NCBI GenBank assembly: GCA_001800975.1 | Contig: MGWK01000011.1 | Location: 90,893-154,892, forward strand | DNA from: Flavobacteria bacterium RIFCSPLOWO2_12_FULL_35_11 | GTDB taxonomy: Bacteria; Bacteroidota; Bacteroidia; Flavobacteriales; Flavobacteriaceae | Length of the DNA: 64,000 nucleotides | Reading direction: 5' to 3' | Shown here: positions 25,559-35,089 of the stretch, piece after piece | How positions within the stretch are numbered: position 1 is the stretch's first letter | Layout: each line of letters starts with the position of its first letter | Notes under the pieces: model-generated | The model's input: the letters and a program-made list of their open reading frames with translations, nothing else | Told to the model about the DNA's origin: nothing | The model's database searches: none | Position numbers and translations under genes: made by a program

Positions 25559-26845
25559 TTAAACCACTTTCAGCAAATAATAACTTTTTTTTCCGCGTTG
25601 CAGCAGCACAAATTTATCGGCAATTAAATCATTTGGGGTAATCATAAAATCTTCGTTTACCTTTTCTTTATTTACTGAAATGGAATTTTCGCTTAAAGCC
25701 CTGCGCACTTCGCCATTCGATTTTAAAAAACCATAATCGGCAAAAGCAGCGACAATTCCCAATTCTTTTTCAATAACAGAACGTTCAATTTCCGCTTGGG
25801 GAACGCCTTCAAAAACATCCAAGAATGTTTGTTCATCCAACGTTTTTAAATCATCGGCGGTAGAATTTCCAAACAAAATATTTGAGGCTTTAATGGCGTT
25901 TTCATAGGCTTCATTTCCGTGTGTCATAATGGTAACTTCTTCGCCAATTTTCTTTTGAAGAATGCGCAGATGTGGCGCTTCTTTATGTTCAGCAATCAAT
26001 GTTTCAATGGTTTCCTTGTCTAAAAAGGTGAAAATTTTAATATAATTTTCGGCATCTTCATCAGAACAGTTTAACCAGTATTGGTAATATTTGTAAGGCG
26101 AGGTTCTGTTTGCATCTAACCAAATGTTTCCGCCGGCAGTTTTCCCAAATTTTGACCCGTCGGCTTTTGTAATTAATTTACAGGTTAAAGCATAGGCTTT
26201 TCCTTGCGCTTTTCTTCTGATTAATTCTGTTCCCGTGGTAATATTTCCCCATTGGTCGGAACCGCCCATTTGAAGTTTGCAATCTTTTTCTTTGTATAAA
26301 TGGTAAAAATCGTAGCCCTGAAATAACTGGTAAGTAAATTCCGTAAAACTCATTCCAGTTTGTGAATCGGAATCCAGGCGTTTTTTTACCGAATCTTTTG
26401 CCATCATATAATTTACGGTAATGTGTTTGCCAATGTCGCGCACAAATTCAATCAATGAAATTTCTTTCATCCAATCGTAATTGTTCACCAATTGTGCGGC
26501 ATTTTCCGTAGTGCTGTTAAAATCTAAAAAACGCGCCAATTGTGCTTTTACGCCGGCAACATTTTTGGCCAAAGTTTCTTCATCCAATAAATTGCGTTCT
26601 TCCGATTTTCCTGAAGGATCGCCCACCATTCCTGTGGCGCCGCCAACTAAAGCAATCGGATTGTGACCTGCTTTTTGAAAATGCATCAGCAAAATGATAG
26701 GCACCAAACTTCCAATGTGCAATGAATCGGCCGTTGGGTCAAATCCAATATATCCGGTTGTTTTATTTTTCAATAAATATTCCTCAGTTTCGGGCATAAT
26801 ATCGTGTAACATACCTCTCCAACGCAGTTCTTCAACAAAATTCAT
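25559..26845 (-). CDS. tyrS: Tyrosyl-tRNA synthetase
   Basis: A class I aminoacyl-tRNA synthetase charging tRNA-Tyr. The HIGH motif is HIGS in [14 protein letters not shown] and the KMSKS equivalent is KFGKT in [22 protein letters not shown] is the Tyr-binding region. The C-terminal 60 residues ([17 protein letters not shown]) form the S4 RNA-binding domain. The preferred start is Met 26845 ([16 protein letters not shown]), giving 428 residues; earlier in-frame Mets exist at 26869 and 26848. Confidence 0.95.
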   Translation of the reverse strand: MNFVEELRWRGMLHDIMPETEEYLLKNKTTGYIGFDPTADSLHIGSLVPIILLMHFQKAGHNPIALVGGATGMVGDPSGKSEERNLLDEETLAKNVAGVKAQLARFLDFNSTTENAAQLVNNYDWMKEISLIEFVRDIGKHITVNYMMAKDSVKKRLDSDSQTGMSFTEFTYQLFQGYDFYHLYKEKDCKLQMGGSDQWGNITTGTELIRRKAQGKAYALTCKLITKADGSKFGKTAGGNIWLDANRTSPYKYYQYWLNCSDEDAENYIKIFTFLDKETIETLIAEHKEAPHLRILQKKIGEEVTIMTHGNEAYENAIKASNILFGNSTADDLKTLDEQTFLDVFEGVPQAEIERSVIEKELGIVAAFADYGFLKSNGEVRRALSENSISVNKEKVNEDFMITPNDLIADKFVLLQRGKKSYYLLKVV

Positions 26846-26953
26846 CATCAAATTTTTAAATTTCAGCAAAGATAAAATTTTACTTGTTAGTTACTGCTTT
26901 TAGGATTGGTTTTTTAAAAACGATGTTTTAGGTGATAAAACAAACATTTTTTA

Positions 26954-26961
26954 TACTTTCG
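26954..26961 (+). promoter_or_regulatory. -7-like element TACTTTCG next to a start codon
   Basis: TACTTTCG (one mismatch from TAnnTTTG) ends four bases before the ATG at 26966. If used, the transcript would begin about at the start codon. Confidence 0.35.
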
Positions 26962-26965
26962 TTTT

Positions 26966-27976
26966 ATGATTTTAGTAACCGGAGGAACAGGTTTGGTGGG
27001 CTCGCATTTGTTGTATCGTCTTTCTTTGGAAAATGATACGATAAAAGCGATTCATAGAAAAAGCAGCAATTTACTTGCCGTAAAAAATGTATTTCGATAT
27101 TTTTCTGAGGATTATGAGCAACTTTTTCAAAAAATTGATTGGGTTGAAGCGGATATTACCGATATTATTTCTTTGGAAGAAGCTTTTAAAAATGTGACGG
27201 AAGTCTATCATTCCGCAGCTTTGGTTTCCTTTAATTCGAAAGATTATATGGACATGGACGAAATCAATATTGAAGGCACTACTAATATTGTGAATTTATG
27301 TATTGAGAACAAGGTTAAAAAATTGTGCTTTGTGAGTTCTGTTGCCACTATTGAAAAATCGGTTACCAGCAAAATAATGAGTGAGGCAGACGAATGGAAT
27401 ACTGAAAAAGTGAGCTACGGATATGCCCTTACAAAATACGGCGCAGAAATGGAAGTTTGGCGCGCATCGCAAGAAGGCGTTCCTATTGTAATTGTAAATC
27501 CCGGAATCATTTTGGGTGCCGGATTTTGGCATCAGGGATCGGGCGCTTTATTTTCTAAAATTGAGAAGGGATTTTCTTTCTACAGTGAAGGCGTTATGGG
27601 TTTTGTTTCTGTAAATGACGTGGTAAAGGCTATGATTTTGCTCATGAAAAGCGACATTGTTAACGAACGCTATATTTTGGTGGCCGAAAACAGCAGTTTT
27701 AAAAATATATTCTTTCAAATTGCACAAAATTTGGGAAAAAATCCCCCTTCCATAAAAGTCACAAAATTAATGAGTGCCATAGGCTGGCGATTGCAAATAT
27801 TGAAGTCGATTTTAACAAATAATCCGCCTACGCTAACGAAATATGCGGCGAAATCCATTCACGACAAACGTTATTATTCTTCAGAAAAAATACAAAAAAC
27901 TTTGAATTTTAATTTTGAAACCATTTCCGAAACAATAAAAAGGGTTTGTATTCTTTATAAAAACGAAAAAAGTTAA
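26966..27976 (+). CDS. NAD-dependent epimerase/dehydratase family protein
   Basis: A 336-residue extended SDR. The Rossmann motif TGGTGLVGSHLL starts at residue 5. The catalytic YxxxK is YALTK after a conserved SSVAT strand. VNPGIILGAGFW is the substrate-side loop. It resembles NAD-dependent dehydratases or 3-beta-hydroxysteroid-dehydrogenase-like members rather than sugar epimerases, but the substrate cannot be set from sequence. The stop is nine bases from the stop of the convergent DUF4296 gene. Confidence 0.88.
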   Translation: MILVTGGTGLVGSHLLYRLSLENDTIKAIHRKSSNLLAVKNVFRYFSEDYEQLFQKIDWVEADITDIISLEEAFKNVTEVYHSAALVSFNSKDYMDMDEINIEGTTNIVNLCIENKVKKLCFVSSVATIEKSVTSKIMSEADEWNTEKVSYGYALTKYGAEMEVWRASQEGVPIVIVNPGIILGAGFWHQGSGALFSKIEKGFSFYSEGVMGFVSVNDVVKAMILLMKSDIVNERYILVAENSSFKNIFFQIAQNLGKNPPSIKVTKLMSAIGWRLQILKSILTNNPPTLTKYAAKSIHDKRYYSSEKIQKTLNFNFETISETIKRVCILYKNEKS

Positions 27977-27985
27977 ATATCTATT

Positions 27986-28432
27986 TTAGTGGAACACTTT
28001 TAAAGAATCAATTTTACGCGGTCTTTTAGGCACTTTTTTAAAATTTTCCCGAAGATTTTTTATGGAATCATTTTTAAGAGAATCCTGTAATTTAATTTGA
28101 TCGTCCAATTCTTTTTTAAATGCTTTAAGGCGTTCGTCAACTTTTTTCAGGATTTCCTCATAGTCATCAATACGTGAAGTATAGTAATAATTGCTTTCTT
28201 TAAAACGTGTGCTGTCTATTCCATACTTTTTAAAAACCAACGGATAATAGTTTACGTTACGCTGAAGGCTGTTATTTTTAATATTTTCGGCTCCTGAGGC
28301 AATAACCAAATCAGTCAGCAAATCCACCATTTGTTTCTTAGGAATTAAATGGTCGGGCTTTTTTATGATTGTATTGCTGGTGCAACCAATAAAAAAAATA
28401 CCCAAAAATAAGAGGTAACTAATTTTTCTCAT
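27986..28432 (-). CDS. DUF4296 lipoprotein
   Basis: A 148-residue predicted lipoprotein with signal segment ending FFIGC (Cys17). The region HLIPKKQMVDLLTDLVIASG followed by FKKYGIDSTRFKESNYYYTS is typical of DUF4296, and a charged coiled-coil tail follows. I use the Met at 28432; the frame stays open to 28495, but that extension is made of an intergenic repeat (GTCAGAAGTCCGAAGACGG-like). It is third in an operon after a GT2 enzyme and dihydroorotase. Function unknown. Confidence 0.85.
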   Translation of the reverse strand: MRKISYLLFLGIFFIGCTSNTIIKKPDHLIPKKQMVDLLTDLVIASGAENIKNNSLQRNVNYYPLVFKKYGIDSTRFKESNYYYTSRIDDYEEILKKVDERLKAFKKELDDQIKLQDSLKNDSIKNLRENFKKVPKRPRKIDSLKVFH

Positions 28433-28491
28433 TTGTTTTTGAACTATCAGTTTTTTGTCTTCCTGCTTCCGTCTTCGGACTTCTGACTTTA

Positions 28492-29832
28492 TCACCTATT
28501 AAACAATAATCTTTTGCCTTTATTGCCGTCATTAAATTTGCCGTTTTTATAAACTAAATGGCCATTTACAAAGGTATGTGTAATTTTTGAGTAAAAAGTG
28601 GTTCCTTCAAAAGGAGACCAGCCGCATTTGTACAAAATATTGTCTTTGGTAACGGTCCAAGGCGAAGAAATATCAATCAACACCAAATCTGCGTAATATC
28701 CTTTTCTGATAAATCCCCTTTTTTCAATTTTGAAAATTTTTGCAGGATTGTGGCACATTTTTTCAATTATTTTTTCAATGGAAATTTTTCCCTGTTGAAA
28801 CATTTTTAACATGGCCGGCAATGCGTGTTGCACCATAGGTCCGCCACTTGGCGATTTTGTGTAAACCTGTTCCTTTTCTTCCTTTGTGTGCGGCGCGTGA
28901 TCTGTTGCAATCACATCAATTTTGTCATCGAGCAGTGCTTTTAACAAGCCTTCTTTGTCGTGCAAAGTTTTTATGGCAGGATTCCATTTTATTAAATTTC
29001 CCTTAGTTTCATAATCACTTTCATCAAACCAAAGATGATGCACACAAACTTCTGCAGTAATTTGTTTTTTTTCTACAGGTCCTTTATGCGAAAAAAGTTC
29101 GGTTTCTTTTGCTGTTGATAAATGAAAAACATGCAATCGTGCACCCGTTTTTTTTGCGAGTTTAATTGCTTTGGAAGATGAGATATAACAAGCTTCCTCA
29201 CTTCTGATTTTCGGATGAAATTTTACAGGAATATCTTCACCATATTCTTTCATATAGGTTTCCAAATTTTTCTTTATGGTCGCCTCATCTTCACAATGAA
29301 CCGCAATGAGCATTTTTGTGGAAGAAAATATTTTTTCCAACACTTTCTCATCATCAACCAGCATATTTCCTGTTGAAGAGCCCAAAAACAATTTAATTCC
29401 GGCAACATTGGCCGGATTTGTTTTCAACAATTCCTCCAAATTATCATTTGTGCCGCCAAACATAAATGAATAGTTGGCATAAGATGTTTTTGAAGCAATT
29501 TCAAATTTTTGCTCCAGCAGTTCCTGCGTTGTTGCTTGCGGCACGGTATTCGGCATTTCTATAAATGACGTTATGCCTCCTGCAATGGCAGCTTTGCTTT
29601 CAGATTCAATGGTTGCTTTATGGGTTAATCCTGGTTCGCGAAAGTGAACCTGATCATCTATTAGTCCCGGAATTAAATATTTTCCTTCAGCGTCAATAAT
29701 AGTGGTATCTGCCGATTTTGAGCTAATTGAGGTATCTATATCCACAATAAATTCGCCATCTATCAGCACATCGCCGTCAATTATTTTTCCTTCGTTTACA
29801 ATACGGGCATTTTTAATTAGCAATAAACTCAT
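28492..29832 (-). CDS. pyrC: Dihydroorotase (class I type)
   Basis: Catalyses the reversible cyclisation of carbamoyl-aspartate to dihydroorotate in pyrimidine synthesis. The amidohydrolase metal motif is DDQVHFREPGLTHK (about 59-72). The carboxylated-Lys region is GIKLFLGSSTGN. Zinc-binding His occur in AVHCED and VFHLSTAKE, and the catalytic Asp in ATDHAPHTKEEK. 446 residues fits the class I form, close to allantoinases; no purine-catabolism neighbours favour the latter. The start is 15 bases after the GT2 stop, so the two are one operon. Confidence 0.92.
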   Translation of the reverse strand: MSLLLIKNARIVNEGKIIDGDVLIDGEFIVDIDTSISSKSADTTIIDAEGKYLIPGLIDDQVHFREPGLTHKATIESESKAAIAGGITSFIEMPNTVPQATTQELLEQKFEIASKTSYANYSFMFGGTNDNLEELLKTNPANVAGIKLFLGSSTGNMLVDDEKVLEKIFSSTKMLIAVHCEDEATIKKNLETYMKEYGEDIPVKFHPKIRSEEACYISSSKAIKLAKKTGARLHVFHLSTAKETELFSHKGPVEKKQITAEVCVHHLWFDESDYETKGNLIKWNPAIKTLHDKEGLLKALLDDKIDVIATDHAPHTKEEKEQVYTKSPSGGPMVQHALPAMLKMFQQGKISIEKIIEKMCHNPAKIFKIEKRGFIRKGYYADLVLIDISSPWTVTKDNILYKCGWSPFEGTTFYSKITHTFVNGHLVYKNGKFNDGNKGKRLLFNR

Positions 29833-29847
29833 AGTCTTCTTCTTCTT

Positions 29848-30567
29848 TTATTTAGGCAATCTTTCCAAGCGCATTTTTATGACACCAAAAACGGCTTCAG
29901 AAATTATTGAACCACTCATTTTCGATGTTCCTTTTTTTCGGTCGGTAAAAATAATGGAAACTTCCTTATGTTTGAATCCTTTTTTCCACGCTTTAAATTT
30001 CATTTCAATCTGAAACGCATAACCTACAAACTTTATTTTATCTAATTCTATATTTTCCAATACTTTGCGTTTATAGCAAACAAACCCTGCAGTGGTATCG
30101 TAAATTGGAATTTGAGTAATGAATCTTACGTATTTAGAGGCAAAATAGGATAAAAACAGTCGTTTAAAATCCCAATTGATTACGTTAATTTTATTGTTTA
30201 AATACCTTGATCCTACTGAAAAATCGGCGCCATCTTCTGCACAAGCGTTATACAATTGTATTAAATTATTTGGATTGTGCGAAAAGTCGGCATCCATCTC
30301 AATGATATAGTCGTAATTTTTAGCAATCGCCCATTTAAATCCGTGAATATAGGCAGTTCCCAAACCACTTTTCTCTTTTCTGACTTCTAAAAATAAATTC
30401 GGAAATTCTTGTTGCAAATTAGTGACAATATCGCCGGTTCCGTCAGGGGAACTGTCGTCAACAACCAAAATATCGAATTGTTTTTTTTGTGAAAATACGG
30501 CCCTGACAATTGCCTCAATATTTTCTATTTCGTTATAAGTTGGGATGATGACAAGCGTATTCGACAT
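29848..30567 (-). CDS. Polyprenol monophosphomannose synthase-like GT2
   Basis: A 239-residue glycosyltransferase family 2 enzyme. The nucleotide-sugar site is VVDDSSPDGTGDIV near residue 36-49 and the DxD-type motif is MDADFSHNP. The overall length without C-terminal membrane helices matches bacterial dolichyl/polyprenol-phosphate mannose synthases, which transfer mannose from GDP-mannose to a lipid carrier on the cytoplasmic side of the membrane. It is first gene of the operon with pyrC and the DUF4296 gene. Sugar specificity is inferred. Confidence 0.88.
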   Translation of the reverse strand: MSNTLVIIPTYNEIENIEAIVRAVFSQKKQFDILVVDDSSPDGTGDIVTNLQQEFPNLFLEVRKEKSGLGTAYIHGFKWAIAKNYDYIIEMDADFSHNPNNLIQLYNACAEDGADFSVGSRYLNNKINVINWDFKRLFLSYFASKYVRFITQIPIYDTTAGFVCYKRKVLENIELDKIKFVGYAFQIEMKFKAWKKGFKHKEVSIIFTDRKKGTSKMSGSIISEAVFGVIKMRLERLPK

Positions 30568-30584
30568 AAAATAAAATTACGCGA

Positions 30585-30614
30585 CAAAGGTAAAACAAAT
30601 TATCACTAATTTTG
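30585..30614. promoter_or_regulatory. Divergent promoter pair
   Basis: On the minus strand TACCTTTG (complement of 30585-30592) precedes the GT2 gene. On the plus strand TAATTTTG (30607-30614) precedes the DUF4271 gene. Both are exact TAnnTTTG matches, only 14 bp apart and back to back, so the two polymerases would compete for the same DNA. Confidence 0.6.
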
Positions 30615-30633
30615 CGATTAAATAATAACATAC

Positions 30634-31299
30634 TTGATGTTTGAGGCAAAAGAAATAATACACCAAAGTCACAATTGGGTTTCACTTGTTTTTTTGGCAA
30701 TCCTTATTTTTTTGGCCTTGGCAAAAGTTTTTTATAAAGACAGGCTGCTTCATACAGCTACGCTGTTTGTCTCCAATAAATACCTTTTTATTTATTTCAA
30801 TAAAGAGAAGAATGATATCTTAAATTTATTTCAATTTTCACTGTTTATGGTGCAAATTCTTGCGCTTTCCCTATTGTTTTATTTTGCAAATAATTTATGG
30901 CAATTTTCCCTGAGGTTAAACGAACTAAATGGCTATTTATTGTTAGTTGCGGGAGTGGGTTTGTATTTTTGTTTGCGGTATTTAATGGGGCTGTTTTTAG
31001 CTGAGATATTCAATATAAAAAGCAAATACAATAGAATTGTTTATGACAAGGTAAGTTATTTTAACAACCTAATATTGTGGATATTGCCGTTTTTAGTTTT
31101 TAGCGCTTATGCAAATATTCACAAAGATTTTTTTGTAAAAATCACATTTTTAGTCCTTACAATATTGCTGATTTTACGGTACAGTTTAATCCTTGCAAAT
31201 AATAAAAAGCTCATTATTAACAACTTATTTTATTTTATTTTGTACATTTGCGCACTAGAAATAGCACCTTTAGCGATTATTTTAAAATTAACAATTTAA
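30634..31299 (+). CDS. DUF4271 membrane protein
   Basis: 221 residues with about five to six membrane helices: one near 17-35, a gap with YKDRLLHTATLFVSNKYLF, then helices to the C-terminus. This matches the DUF4271 family, frequently found immediately before hemD in this phylum, as here (17 bases). A role connected with haem or membrane metabolism is suggested only by that pairing. The Met at 30637 is an equally good start. Confidence 0.87.
   Translation: MMFEAKEIIHQSHNWVSLVFLAILIFLALAKVFYKDRLLHTATLFVSNKYLFIYFNKEKNDILNLFQFSLFMVQILALSLLFYFANNLWQFSLRLNELNGYLLLVAGVGLYFCLRYLMGLFLAEIFNIKSKYNRIVYDKVSYFNNLILWILPFLVFSAYANIHKDFFVKITFLVLTILLILRYSLILANNKKLIINNLFYFILYICALEIAPLAIILKLTI
31243..31250 (+). 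promoter_or_regulatory. Internal -7 element TACATTTG before hemD
   Basis: An exact TAnnTTTG match inside the end of the DUF4271 gene, 66 bases before the hemD start. It could give hemD its own transcript. Confidence 0.4.
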
Positions 31300-31316
31300 A
31301 AACAAAATTGAAGTTT

Positions 31317-32078
31317 ATGAAAGTGAAAACAATTTTAGTTTCTCAACCAACCCCTAAAACTGAAAATTCCCCATACTTAGAATTGTCGGAAAAACAAAAG
31401 GTTAAAATCGACTTTAGGCCATTTATTCATGTTGAAGGTGTTTCTGCTAAAGAGGTGAGAGCCCAAAAAATCGATTTAAAAAATTATACGGCTATTATTT
31501 TAACCAGCAGAAATGCAGTTGATCACTTTTTTAGAATTGCTGAAGAAATGCGTTTTACGGTGCCCGATGACATGAAATATTTTTGTGAATCGGAAGCAGT
31601 GGCGTATTATTTACAAAAGTATGTGGTATATCGCAAACGCAAGATTTATGTAGGCGAGCGCACTTTTGCCGATTTGGCAAAAATTATTAAAAAATACAAG
31701 GATGAAAAGTTTTTATTGCCTTCATCCGATAAGTTAAAAGATATTGTTCCCCAAACTTTAAATGAAATTAGCGTTAATTGGGAGCGCGGTATTTTTTATA
31801 AAACACTGATAAGCGATTTATCTGATTTAGAAAATGTGTTTTATGATATTCTGGTCTTTTTTAGTCCATCAGGAATTGATTCCCTATTTCAAAATTTCCC
31901 AGATTTCAAGCAAAATGACACGCGCATTGCCGTATTTGGCAATTCGACCATAAAAGCGGCGACCGATGCCGGTTTAAAATGCAATATTCAGGCACCAACT
32001 CCTGAATCTCCTTCAATGACGATGGCTTTGGAAAAATATATTATTGAAGTCAATAAAAAACAACACTTAGACAAATAG
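31317..32078 (+). CDS. hemD: Uroporphyrinogen-III synthase
   Basis: Closes the linear hydroxymethylbilane to uroporphyrinogen III in tetrapyrrole synthesis. The fold is two alpha/beta domains; visible signatures are YTAIILTSRNAVDHFF in domain one and ILVFFSPSGIDSLFQNFPDF plus IAVFGNSTIKAATDAGL in domain two, as in HemD. 253 residues from ATG 31317 (MKVKTILVSQPTP) is the normal length. Conservation in this family is low, so the call rests on these few stretches. It follows DUF4271 and ends at a strong terminator. Confidence 0.9.
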   Translation: MKVKTILVSQPTPKTENSPYLELSEKQKVKIDFRPFIHVEGVSAKEVRAQKIDLKNYTAIILTSRNAVDHFFRIAEEMRFTVPDDMKYFCESEAVAYYLQKYVVYRKRKIYVGERTFADLAKIIKKYKDEKFLLPSSDKLKDIVPQTLNEISVNWERGIFYKTLISDLSDLENVFYDILVFFSPSGIDSLFQNFPDFKQNDTRIAVFGNSTIKAATDAGLKCNIQAPTPESPSMTMALEKYIIEVNKKQHLDK

Positions 32079-32081
32079 CAT

Positions 32082-32110
32082 AAAAAAACCGAGTAAAACT
32101 CGGTTTTTTT
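32082..32110. terminator. Bidirectional terminator
   Basis: AAAAAAACCGAGT and ACTCGGTTTTTTT form a perfect stem with a 3-base loop, between the convergent hemD and radA genes. Confidence 0.9.
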
Positions 32111-33468
32111 TATGAAAATAAGTTGGCAAAAATATCCTCAACTTTTGTGACTTTAACCACTTTTATTTTGTGGTTTGTGCTGCTGATTTTATTGAATTTT
32201 GAAATAAATATTTTGTGAAATCCTAGTTTTTCAGCTTCCATAATGCGCTGTTCCACACGGTTTACCGGGCGTATTTCTCCAGTGAGGCCAATTTCGGCGG
32301 CAAAACATAAATCCTGAGCAATTGAAACATCTTCGTTTGAGGATAAAATGGCGCATATCACCGCCAAATCAATGGCCGGATCATCCACTTTTATGCCTCC
32401 TGCAATATTTAAAAACACATCTTTTGCGCCCAATCTAAATCCGGCGCGTTTTTCTAAAACTGCTAAAAGCATGTTCAACCGTTTGGTGTCGTAACCAGTT
32501 GCCGAGCGTTGCGGCGTGCCGTAAACCGCCGTGCTTACCAAGGCCTGAACTTCAATCATTAAAGGACGCATTCCTTCTAAAGTTGCGGCAATGGCCGTAC
32601 CGCTTAAATCCTCTTCTTTTTGGGAAATTAATATTTCTGATGGGTTTTCAACTTCGCGCAAGCCAAAAGATTGCATTTCATAAATACCGATTTCCGCAGT
32701 GGAACCAAATCGGTTTTTTTGAGCGCGGACTATTCTGTAAGCATGATTTCTGTCGCCTTCAAATTGCAGCACAACGTCAACCATATGTTCTAAAACTTTT
32801 GGGCCGGCAATATTTCCGTCTTTGGTGATATGACCGATTAAAAGCACCGGCGTGGCGGTTTCTTTGGCAAATTTTATCAATTCGGCCGTGGTTTCCCTGA
32901 TTTGAGAAATGGAACCCGGAGAAGCGTCAATGTATTCTGTGTAAAGTGTTTGGATAGAATCTATTACCACAACTTCCGGATTTATTTCTTCAATGGCCCT
33001 AAAAATGTTTTGGGTGTTTGTTTCGGTTAAAATTAAACAATTGGTATTTGAGTTTTGAAGTCGTTCGGCCCGCATTTTTATTTGCGACTGGCTTTCTTCA
33101 CCCGAAACGTACAATACTTTTTTTGGCATTGTCAATGCGATTTGCAAGAGCAACGTTGATTTTCCAATTCCTGGTTCACCGCCCAATAATAACATAGATC
33201 CTTTTACCAAACCGCCGCCTAAAACCCTGTCGAGTTCCTTGTTTTTGGTTGAAATTCGGTCTTCTTTGTCAAAAGCGATATCGTTGATTTTTACCGCTTT
33301 ATTGGCTTTTTTTGGAGCGGTGGATTGTTTCCAGTTTCTTTTTTCTTCGGATTGGATCACTTCTTCAACAATGGTATTCCACTCGTTACAGGATGTGCAT
33401 TGTCCGAGCCATTTTGCATATTGGGCGCCACAATTCTGACAGAAAAATAAGGTTTTGGTTTTGGCCAT
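32110..33468 (-). CDS. radA: DNA repair protein RadA/Sms
   Basis: A RecA-like ATPase that helps branch migration and processing of recombination intermediates. The C4 zinc finger is Cys10-x2-Cys13...Cys24-x2-Cys27 (CQNCGAQYAKWLGQCTSC). Walker A is GGEPGIGKST (about 96-105). The family-specific KNRFG motif is present (RAQKNRFGSTAEIG), followed by a Lon-protease-like C-terminal domain (VQALVSTAVYGTPQR to the end). 452 residues is full length. It is monocistronic. Confidence 0.96.
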   Translation of the reverse strand: MAKTKTLFFCQNCGAQYAKWLGQCTSCNEWNTIVEEVIQSEEKRNWKQSTAPKKANKAVKINDIAFDKEDRISTKNKELDRVLGGGLVKGSMLLLGGEPGIGKSTLLLQIALTMPKKVLYVSGEESQSQIKMRAERLQNSNTNCLILTETNTQNIFRAIEEINPEVVVIDSIQTLYTEYIDASPGSISQIRETTAELIKFAKETATPVLLIGHITKDGNIAGPKVLEHMVDVVLQFEGDRNHAYRIVRAQKNRFGSTAEIGIYEMQSFGLREVENPSEILISQKEEDLSGTAIAATLEGMRPLMIEVQALVSTAVYGTPQRSATGYDTKRLNMLLAVLEKRAGFRLGAKDVFLNIAGGIKVDDPAIDLAVICAILSSNEDVSIAQDLCFAAEIGLTGEIRPVNRVEQRIMEAEKLGFHKIFISKFNKISSTNHKIKVVKVTKVEDIFANLFS

Positions 33469-33535
33469 TTTAAGGTTTTATTGAAAAAGTAAATATAGGA
33501 AGAATAACCAGTTATTTATAATTATCAATTTTCAA

Positions 33536-33692
33536 TTATTAATTCGATGTGCGTTAGGGATTGAAGTGGAAATACTTTTTAGCGATTTTTTTATTGCTGA
33601 AAAGATTGAAACGAAAAGCCCGACCGCTTTTTAGCGGTAAAGCCCTCCGATAAGGCCGGCAAGCCCACCGAAAAGGCGGGCAGGCCCAAAAT
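33536..33692 (+). repeat. Dispersed intergenic repeat, copy B
   Basis: The longest copy: it begins TTAATTCGATGTGCGTTAGGG and has GAAAAGATTGAAACGAAAAG followed by CCCGACC. It then contains a GCTTTTTAGC palindrome and ends GCCCACCGAAAAGGCGGGCA plus GGCCCAAAAT. It is between the radA and flippase genes. Confidence 0.72.
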
Positions 33693-33724
33693 ACAAGCAT
33701 CATTTTAAGAAATGGTTGATGCTG

Positions 33725-34699
33725 TTATTTTTTTAATCTGTTATAAATTGGAATCAACAAAAAGGAGAGTCCGCCAAAAATAATCACCATTATTGTTTGG
33801 GCTGTCCACATAATCCAACCGAAAGCGCGTGCCGGATTGTCTTCTATATTGTACAAAATAAGGGCGCTTGCCACAAAAACGGGGTAAGTTCCCAATCCGC
33901 CATTTGTGAGCGCCATGCTAAAACCGCCAACCACGAAAGCCACAATGATGGCCGCAAACGGAAGGTTGGTTGTTTCTGGAAGGGCAAAAGTTACGGTGTA
34001 AAACATGAGCACGTACATAAACCAGATGAAAACGGTGTGAAAAATAAACGCCCATTTCTTTTTCATGGTAATAATGCTTTTTATACCGTCAATTAAGCCT
34101 TTAATGAACTTAAATATTTTCTGTATAAATGGATGTGTTGATTTTTTTAGGAAATAATAGGTCGCAATTCCCAACAGCGGGAACAGCACCAAAAACGCAA
34201 TTTTTAGATAAATGCTGCTTCCTTCGTTTTCTTTGAAAAGGTAACTTCCCATTAATTCGGTTTGTAAAAAAAAGGCGATTGCGGTTATCGAGAAAAGCAT
34301 GATTACATCGGCAACGCGCTCTGCAACGATGGTTCCTATTGCTTTTTCAAAAGGAATATTTTCGTATTTTTTTATGGTTGCAGCACGTGCAATTTCTCCT
34401 GATCTGGGAATGAATAAGTTAAGTAAATAGGCAATTAAAACGGCCATGACGCTGTTTGCAAATCTTGGTTTGTAGCCCAAGGGTTCCAATAAAAATTGCC
34501 AGCGATAGGCGCGTGACAAATGACTTAAAACCCCGAAAAATAACGACAAAACCACCCACCAATAATTGGCTGTTTTAAAGGACGTTTTAATTGATTGAAT
34601 GTCTGAAGGCGTAAATTTTGAGATAGAATACCAAATTAAAAAAACTCCCAAGGCTATTGGGAGTGTTATATAACTAATTTTTTTTAATTTGTTGATCAA
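33725..34699 (-). CDS. Flippase-like integral membrane protein (UPF0104/MprF-type)
   Basis: 324 residues with about eight membrane helices. It has the pattern of the lysylphosphatidylglycerol-synthase transmembrane (UPF0104) family: LSRAYRWQFLLEPLGY, LLNLFIPRSGEIARA, IGTIVAERVADVIMLF and the glycine-rich GGFSMALTNGGLGTYPVFV near the C-terminus. Relatives are predicted lipid flippases. No synthetase domain is attached. It follows panD by one base (34701 against 34699), so panC, panD and this gene may be an operon, though the functional link is unclear. Confidence 0.87.
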   Translation of the reverse strand: MINKLKKISYITLPIALGVFLIWYSISKFTPSDIQSIKTSFKTANYWWVVLSLFFGVLSHLSRAYRWQFLLEPLGYKPRFANSVMAVLIAYLLNLFIPRSGEIARAATIKKYENIPFEKAIGTIVAERVADVIMLFSITAIAFFLQTELMGSYLFKENEGSSIYLKIAFLVLFPLLGIATYYFLKKSTHPFIQKIFKFIKGLIDGIKSIITMKKKWAFIFHTVFIWFMYVLMFYTVTFALPETTNLPFAAIIVAFVVGGFSMALTNGGLGTYPVFVASALILYNIEDNPARAFGWIMWTAQTIMVIIFGGLSFLLIPIYNRLKK

Positions 34700-34700
34700 T

Positions 34701-35051
34701 TTAGGTTAACGTATTGTCGTTTTCGTTGGGGAAAATTAACGTTGGTTTAAATAATTTCGCTTTTTCAAAATCCATGATGCCATAAGAAATAATGATAATA
34801 ATATCTCCTTTTGCCACTTTTCTCGCAGCAGGGCCATTTAAGGTTATTTCTCCACTTTTTCTCGGACCAGGAATTACGTAAGTTTCAAGACGTTCACCAT
34901 TGTTAATGTTAACAATATGAACTTTTTCTCCTTGAATAATATTTGCGGCATCCATTAAATCCTCATCAATAGTTATGCTGCCGATATAATTTAAATCGGC
35001 GTCGGTTACTTTAACCCTGTGAATTTTTGATTTTACGACTTGTATTTGCAT
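34701..35051 (-). CDS. panD: Aspartate 1-decarboxylase proenzyme
   Basis: Makes beta-alanine from aspartate for pantothenate synthesis. It is produced as a proenzyme that cleaves itself at Gly24-Ser25 (YIGS) to form the pyruvoyl group; the site is intact. [13 protein letters not shown] and the C-terminal [12 protein letters not shown] stretch are family features. 116 residues is normal. It is preceded on the same strand by panC, 38 bases upstream, so beta-alanine supply and its ligation are encoded together. Confidence 0.96.
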   Translation of the reverse strand: MQIQVVKSKIHRVKVTDADLNYIGSITIDEDLMDAANIIQGEKVHIVNINNGERLETYVIPGPRKSGEITLNGPAARKVAKGDIIIIISYGIMDFEKAKLFKPTLIFPNENDNTLT

Positions 35052-35089
35052 AATGCAAAATTAATGATTTTGAATTAATCTGTTAATAT